64,000 nucleotides of DNA from Antilocapra americana (lineage: Eukaryota; Chordata; Mammalia; Artiodactyla; Antilocapridae): positions 15,945,732 through 16,009,731 of the forward strand of contig ML661885.1 in assembly GCA_007570785.1 (NCBI GenBank), written 5' to 3'. Positions within the stretch are counted from its first letter, which is position 1; every line of letters begins with the position of its first letter. Shown here one piece after another: positions 58,966-64,000 of this stretch. The notes below the pieces were generated by a model. It saw nothing but the letters and a program-made list of their open reading frames with translations, had not been told where the DNA came from and did not search any database. A program made the translations under genes and the position numbers.

Positions 58966-59825
58966 CAGCCCAGAGCCACATAGAGACAATAATATTAATT
59001 ACTTAAAAAAAAGAAATCAGCCACAGTCGAACCCTATTTACTGGTTGGATCACTGTTGTTTTGTTCTATCTTGTTTTGCTTTCCCCCTTTCTCTACAAAT
59101 ATCTGCTGGTCTGAAAGCACAGCTTTGGAGCTTGAGTGCTGTTTTGGTTTGGTGCTTTGCATTGTGTTGCTCACCATGGGTTGGTTGGCCTTTTCTACCC
59201 ACTAGCAATACCAAAAAGTTTTAAAGGGATGCTCCTGAAAATACTAATTAGTTGAAATTCTCATGGGAAAAAAGGATTTATGGTCTAATCATTTGGGGGA
59301 GATTTACAAACGTACTTTGAGTTCTGAGAAGTTCTGCAATAAAGATACCTATTTAATCTCCCAATTTTCAGTTTTATTTTCTCTAATTTTTTGAGTGTGC
59401 CAAATAAACTCTGGAAAATATTAATATAAAGTTACTCCTGGGGAATTAGAAGTAATCCTAGATGTGGGAACAAAGCCTAAGTGTGTGACCAGTCTCAGAC
59501 TGATGGCTTTTTCCTGTTTGTGATTGTACTGAATTCCTGCTCAACTTATCCCTGAAAATTTCCCATCCCGGGAGGTCAATTCATACTCCTGTGTCCCAGG
59601 ACCTTCCCAGTGCACTCAGCCCTCTTCTCTCTGCTTTGGTGCTGAGAGAACCAAAGAGAGAACTTTCTCTCTGCTCCACGCACAATGACTATGCCGCCTT
59701 CTCTGTGCTGTGTTTCGTATGGCCTTTGTTTATGTGACACTTTATGTTATCTATTTAGCTTTTTTAAAAAATATTTTTTAGTGTGGGACCATTTTTAAAG
59801 CCTTTATTGAATTTCTTACAATATT

Positions 59826-59960
59826 GCTTCTGTTTGTTATGTTTGGGTTTTTTGGCCTCAAGTCACGTGGGATCTTAGCTTCCTGACCAGGGATTGAACC
59901 CTCACTCCCTACACTGGAAGGTGAAGTCTTAACCACTGGACAGACAGGGAAGTCCCAATT
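59826..59960 (-). mobile_element. CHR-type SINE
   Basis: Minus strand; tttttggcctcaagtcacgt to ccactggacagacagggaagt. Confidence 0.85.
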
Positions 59961-60039
59961 TATTTAACTTTTAATCTTCTAGGAACACTAACTCAATTTG
60001 TCTTTTAATTTTATTTTTTTGAGAAAGAATCTTCTTTTA

Positions 60040-60134
60040 TTAAAAAAAATTATTTTATTTATTTACTTGGCTGAGGCAGGTCTTAGTCGTGGCACTCGGG
60101 ATCTTTGATCTTCGTTGCGGCATGTAGGTTCTTT
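60040..60134 (-). mobile_element. CHR-type SINE fragment
   Basis: Minus strand; tttatttacttggctgaggc and ttcgttgcggcatgtaggtt; ends at the palindrome at 60135. Confidence 0.65.
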
Positions 60135-60170
60135 CCAGCTATATTATTAAAAAAATAATAATATAGCTGG
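60135..60170. repeat. Perfect 15-bp inverted repeat with A6 loop
   Basis: ccagctatattatta (60135-60149), six A, then its exact complement taataatatagctgg (60156-60170). Can form a hairpin. Confidence 0.95.
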
Positions 60171-60225
60171 CATCCTCAAGGAACTCCTGACTTTTGTCTT
60201 ACTTATGGGTGTTAGTGTAATAGAG

Positions 60226-60410
60226 GGCATCCCCCAGTGGCTCATTGGTAAAGAATTGGAGTAGTCACAGAAGATTATGAATTTGGTCCCTGGGTTGGGA
60301 AGATCCCCTGGCAACCCACTCCAGTATTCTTGCCTGGAGAATCCCATGGACAGAGGAGCCTAGGGGGCTACAGTCCATGGGGTCACAAAGAGTTGAACAC
60401 GCTTGAGTTC
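60226..60410 (+). mobile_element. Bov-tA SINE
   Basis: Plus strand; catcccccagtggctcattg head, deletion after agatcccctgg, then the body to gaacacgcttgagttcac. Confidence 0.88.
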
Positions 60411-60434
60411 ACACACACACACACACACACACAG
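60411..60434. repeat. (CA)n microsatellite
   Basis: About 12 CA units forming the tail of the SINE. Likely polymorphic. Confidence 0.95.
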
Positions 60435-61672
60435 TGTAGTAGAGCACTGTTGTGTGCAGCCCTTAGCATGTGGCCCTTGGCCTTCGTGGTTACTCGCCTC
60501 ACCCGCCTCTGAGGGGACCGTTAGTGGTCCTGCTCAGCCATTGGTCGGCGCCGCAGTGGCCCCGCCTCCAAGTGACCAGCTGTCAACCAGTGACCATTAG
60601 CGGTCCATTCAGCCAACGGGCAGCAAAGTGGCGGTTGTCTGGCTGAGTCTGAGGTAAGAGAGGGATCCCAGACTTTTCCCCTCTCCCTCGAGGGCCCTCT
60701 AGCCCACCCAGCCTTGGGCCAGCGTGAGAGCTGGGACCCAGGAACAGGCTGGTGGCTGTGTCCTGCTGGGCTCCGGAGTCGTCGCCAAGGCCACCCACTG
60801 GCCAGGCCTAGGCCTTGAAGCAGCGGTGAACGCCTCCTGCATCCCCATCTCTGTGACCTCAGGGCAGCAGCCGTCTGCCTGGGATACAGTCTAGGGACTT
60901 GCCCCCTACGTCTGGGCGGCCTGAGGGCAGGCCTGGGGGTTCTGGGCGTTTGACTCCCTCAGCAATGACCCCTGGGCAGCGTCTGGGGACCTGGCCCTGA
61001 GGAAGCCTGCAGCTGAGATCTGCCTCCTCTCAGCCAGGACAACTTCGGCAGGGTGGAAGTTGTGTCTGGGGACCTGGCCTTTCTTGTCAGGACAGAGAAT
61101 CACATTCATTTGGTGGAGTTTTATAGGAACTTGGTTCCCTGGCCATGATCTGTCCTGAAGAGCAAAGGCTCTGACACTAAGACGTTTGCAACAACTACCC
61201 ACGACCCTCCTTCTCTTTTCTTAGAAAAGGGCTTTCCTGAGAGCTTTCAGGGAATTGGGTTTTTTTTAAAGGCATGAGCCATCCATCTCCTTGCATAGTC
61301 GGGCAGTAAACTTTTCTCTGCCCCAGACTCCAACGTTTTTGTATTAGTTCAGTTCAGTTCAAATTGCTCAGTCATGTCCGACTCCTTGCTACCCCAATGA
61401 CCGCAGCACGCCAGGCCTCCCTGTCCAACACCAGCTCCTGGAGTTTACTCAAACTCATGTCCATTGAGTTGGTGATGCCATCCAACCATCTCATCCTCTG
61501 TCGTCCCCTTCTCCTCCTGCCTTCAATCTTTCTCAGCATCAGGGTCTTTTCAAATGAGTCAGCTCTTTGCATTAGGTGGCCAAAGTATTGGAGTTTCAGC
61601 TTCAACATCAGTCCTTCCAATGAACACTCAGGACTGTTTTGTATTATTTGGCCTCATTGTGCATTGGGTACA
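60435..61672 (+). mobile_element. GC-rich LTR-like element in LY96 intron 1
   Basis: A GC/CpG-rich block (60490-60850) with cagccattggtcggcgc (CCAAT) and ggccccgcctcc (GC box). It later leads to gggcagtaaacttttctctg (poly(A)-signal-like), a cagactccaacg U5-like stretch and tttggcctcattgtgcattg. This order resembles a ruminant ERV LTR. A BovB fragment is inserted near its 3' end. Exact ends not proven. Confidence 0.5.
61347..61636 (-). mobile_element. BovB 3' fragment with 10-bp target duplication
   Basis: Minus strand; gttcagttcagttcaaattg to ccaatgaacactcaggactg. Exact ttttgtatta at 61337-61346 and 61637-61646. Confidence 0.93.
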
Positions 61673-61964
61673 TGGACTTTCATTTCAGTAACAGTAGGAA
61701 AGTTAACTATACATATCACCAGGATTCATTTATTATTCTACAGACTCAGCATGGCCACTGGGAAGTCTAACAGCTATTTGGAGCTAGGACTTTTCATTTG
61801 CACTCCTTTCCACATCTGTTTCTTCTGAAATCTTCCTCATGACGTTACCTCATTCCTTAGCCCCCAAACCAGAGGTATCCCTAATTATCTCTTTCCCTGA
61901 ACTTTCACATTGAATTTATCAATGATTCTGTTTTTATTATCCCCAGAACATATTTTAAATCCAA

Positions 61965-62113
61965 CTACTTTTTCTTTTGGCTGTGCTGCTTGGCTTGTGG
62001 GATCTTAGTTCCCCAACCAGGGGTTGAATCCTGGCCGCAGTAGTAAAAATACTGAATTCTAATAACTGGTGTGTGTATGTGCTCAGCCGCTGGACTTCCA
62101 GGGAAACCCCCAA
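61965..62113 (-). mobile_element. CHR-type SINE
   Basis: Minus strand; tttggctgtgctgcttggct, ttagttccccaaccaggggt, ending gctggacttccagggaaac with a short internal insertion. Confidence 0.82.
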
Positions 62114-62119
62114 CTACCT

Positions 62120-62676
62120 TTTTTATAAATTTAGTTTTTACTTTATATTGGAATAAATTTACAATGCTGTGCTAGGTACAGCAAAGTAGTTTGGTTATAC
62201 ATATACAAATATTGATTCCTTTTCAATTTCTTTTCCCATATAGGTTATCACAAAATATTAAGTAGAATCCCCTGTATACAGTAGGCCCTGTTGATTATCT
62301 GTTTTATTTATATTAGTGTGTATATGTTAATCCCAAACTCCTAATTTATCCTTCCCCGCTACCTTTCCCCTTTGGTTATCATATTTGTTTTGGCAGTCTG
62401 TGAGTCTGTTTCTGTTTTTTAAGTAAATTAATTTGTATCAATTTTTTTAGATTCCACATAAAGGGATAGCATATGATATTGGTCTTTCTCTGTCTGACTT
62501 ACTTCACTTAGTATAATAAATCCCTAAGTCCATCCATGTTGCTGCAAATGGCACCATTTCATTTTTTCTTATGGTTGAGTAATACTCCATTGTATTTATG
62601 TACCACATCTTCTCTAACCATTCCTCTGTCAGTGGTCATTTAGGTTGCTTCCATGTCTTGGCTACTGTAAATAGTT
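62120..62676 (-). mobile_element. L1 3' fragment
   Basis: Minus strand; tttacaatgctgtgctaggt, agtagaatcccctgtataca, gtaatactccattgtattta and ggttgcttccatgtcttggc. Confidence 0.88.
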
Positions 62677-62689
62677 AAAGCCAATCATT

Positions 62690-63560
62690 TTTTACTGTCT
62701 ACTGCTCACCACTTATGCCATCCTTATCTCTTTTCTCTGGCCTCTGCAACATCCCCTTAAACTGGCCTCTCTCCACTTTAATTCCTTCCCCCTTACAATC
62801 AGTTCTCACCATAGAGACCAGAGAGATCTTTTAAAAATGTAAATAAATTACATAAGACTATTTTGATTACTTAAAACTGCCAGTGGCTTTTCACTACAGT
62901 TAGAGTGAAATCCCAACTTTATACCAAGGCTTCTAAGACCCTTCAAGATGGCCCTGCCTACCTGTCTGCGTCCTATGATTCCCACCCCCTCATTATTTCC
63001 ATTTACATTGACCTCTATTATTATTAGTATTATTATTTGTATTACCAACATAGGCATAAAACTTATACCTTTAAAGTGTACAATTCAATGATATTAAATA
63101 CATTCACATTGCTTTGCAACTATCACCAATTTTCAGAAATTTTCATCATCCCAAACAGAAACTCTGTACCTATTAAAAAATAATTCCCCATTTCTTCCTC
63201 CCCTTAGTCCCTGATGACCTCTACTCTACACCCTGTCTCTGTGAATTTGCCTATTCTATGTATCTCATGAAACATTATTTGTATATATATGCATGTATGT
63301 TTATTTTTGAGACTTGAACATATCAAAGTCATTGTCACCCCTGAGTCTGCATTCCTGATCACAACGTCCACAGAGTTGGTTGCTTCCTGTCACTTACTTA
63401 ATGGATACTGTAGTTGAGTTATCTCTACACACTGCCACTCCCCCAACTTCTCTGTCCCTCCCACATACTCAGTCTTTCTCTCATGGCCCTGTTAGATTCC
63501 TTTACTAGAATGTGCATTTATCAATTGTTCATTATTTCTGTAGTGTCCAGAGCAATATTT
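62690..63560 (+). mobile_element. L2-like pieces around an old L1-like block
   Basis: 62690-63000 (atagagaccagagagatctt, actgccagtggcttttcact, cttcaagatggccctgccta) and 63340-63560 follow the L2 3' region. 63040-63290 (gtgtacaattcaatgatatt, gaaactctgtacctattaaa) looks like an old minus-strand L1. Confidence 0.5.
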
Positions 63561-64000
63561 GGTGCTAAGAAGTAAATAAGGACACATTTATTATTTACAG
63601 TGTGCTATGTGCTGGAATCATGCAAAATGAATAGAGACGTGTTTCCTGCCCTCAAGGCTTCCACTATTTTTATGAAGAAGAATGATGTGTGAGCAAATAA
63701 CTGTAGTAAACATTTTGAATGACCATTCAAGGGTGATCAAGTACTGTGAATGACAGTGTGTTTGTGACTGTTGGGCTGGAAAGGTGTGGAGGAGTCAAGG
63801 AAGGCTTAACAGAATTTTTTATATTTGAGTACATATGGAAGGCATATGAGGAGTTTATAGACTGATGAGGACAAGGGCATTCCTTTTAGAAGGAACTGCA
63901 TATTTATGTAGTGGAAATCCTGTTAAAGGAGTAAAATGAAGTGCTGTGATGGTTCAACTCCAACCAATGCTTTCTTTCTTGATCTCCAGTAGTACTTACT

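Larger units (their letters stand above)
57603..64000 (+). other. LY96: LY96 intron 1 (partial)
   Basis: Sequence after the exon 1 donor to the end of the window. It holds SINEs, an LTR, L1 and L2, listed separately. Bases 58970-59820 and 63560-64000 hold nothing I can name. Confidence 0.75.

Noticed and set aside
57603..64000. LY96 exon 2
   Set aside because: Searched by eye for an acceptor followed by sequence fitting the conserved MD-2 continuation; none was recognised, so the exon probably lies beyond the window.

Overview
This is mammalian nuclear DNA from a bovid ruminant (cattle, sheep, goat, buffalo or a relative). The evidence is the dense cover of ruminant-specific repeats: many tRNA-Glu/BovB composite SINEs (Bov-tA, Bov-A), CHR-type SINEs and BovB (RTE) LINE pieces, plus artiodactyl L1, with older L2, MIR and MaLR fragments beneath. 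There are no bacterial genes, CRISPR arrays or operons. The species cannot be fixed from the window alone.

Three conserved protein genes are recognised from their translated exons, in the order known from human 8q21. ELOC (elongin C) is on the minus strand. Its CpG promoter and non-coding first exon lie near 35.3-35.6 kb, the start-codon exon at 25.7 kb, and coding exons at 23.5 and 17.7 kb. The spliced reading frame gives 112 residues, the full family length. TMEM70 is on the plus strand: CpG promoter near 41 kb and coding exons at 41.1, 42.6 and 49.7 kb, giving 254 residues with no break. LY96 (MD-2) is on the plus strand: exon 1 is at 57.5 kb and the rest of the gene lies beyond the window. 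Elongin C is an adaptor of cullin-RING ubiquitin ligases and of the elongin transcription factor. TMEM70 helps assemble mitochondrial ATP synthase. MD-2 is the lipopolysaccharide-binding partner of TLR4. They are neighbours by conserved synteny, not a pathway.

Layout. 0-4.6 kb: the 5' half of a minus-strand L1 with a long 5'UTR carrying tandem units. 4.7-13.3 kb: SINE/LINE mosaic, including a 5'-inverted BovB. 13.3-17.7 kb: repeat-poor, AT-rich, probably ELOC 3'UTR and downstream DNA. 17.7-35.5 kb: ELOC with repeat-filled introns (nested L1/mariner/BovB; a 1.5-kb L2). 35.5-41 kb: intergenic, with LTR material reaching the TMEM70 promoter. 41-50.5 kb: TMEM70. 50.5-57.5 kb: repeats, including a solo LTR inside BovB. 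57.5-64 kb: LY96 exon 1 and intron 1, with a GC-rich LTR.

The most unusual signal is in TMEM70. A 303-bp inverted repeat with only 2 mismatches brackets exon 2. A second inverted repeat (165/173 bp, identical apart from an 8-nt indel) lies in intron 2. A 44-bp segment from just upstream of the promoter recurs inside both arms of the first. This looks like repeated replication-template switching in one small gene, and it places exon 2 between RNA segments able to pair. I found no new gene system. Repeat family names were assigned by eye, and repeat edges are good to roughly 5-30 bases unless a target-site duplication is given.
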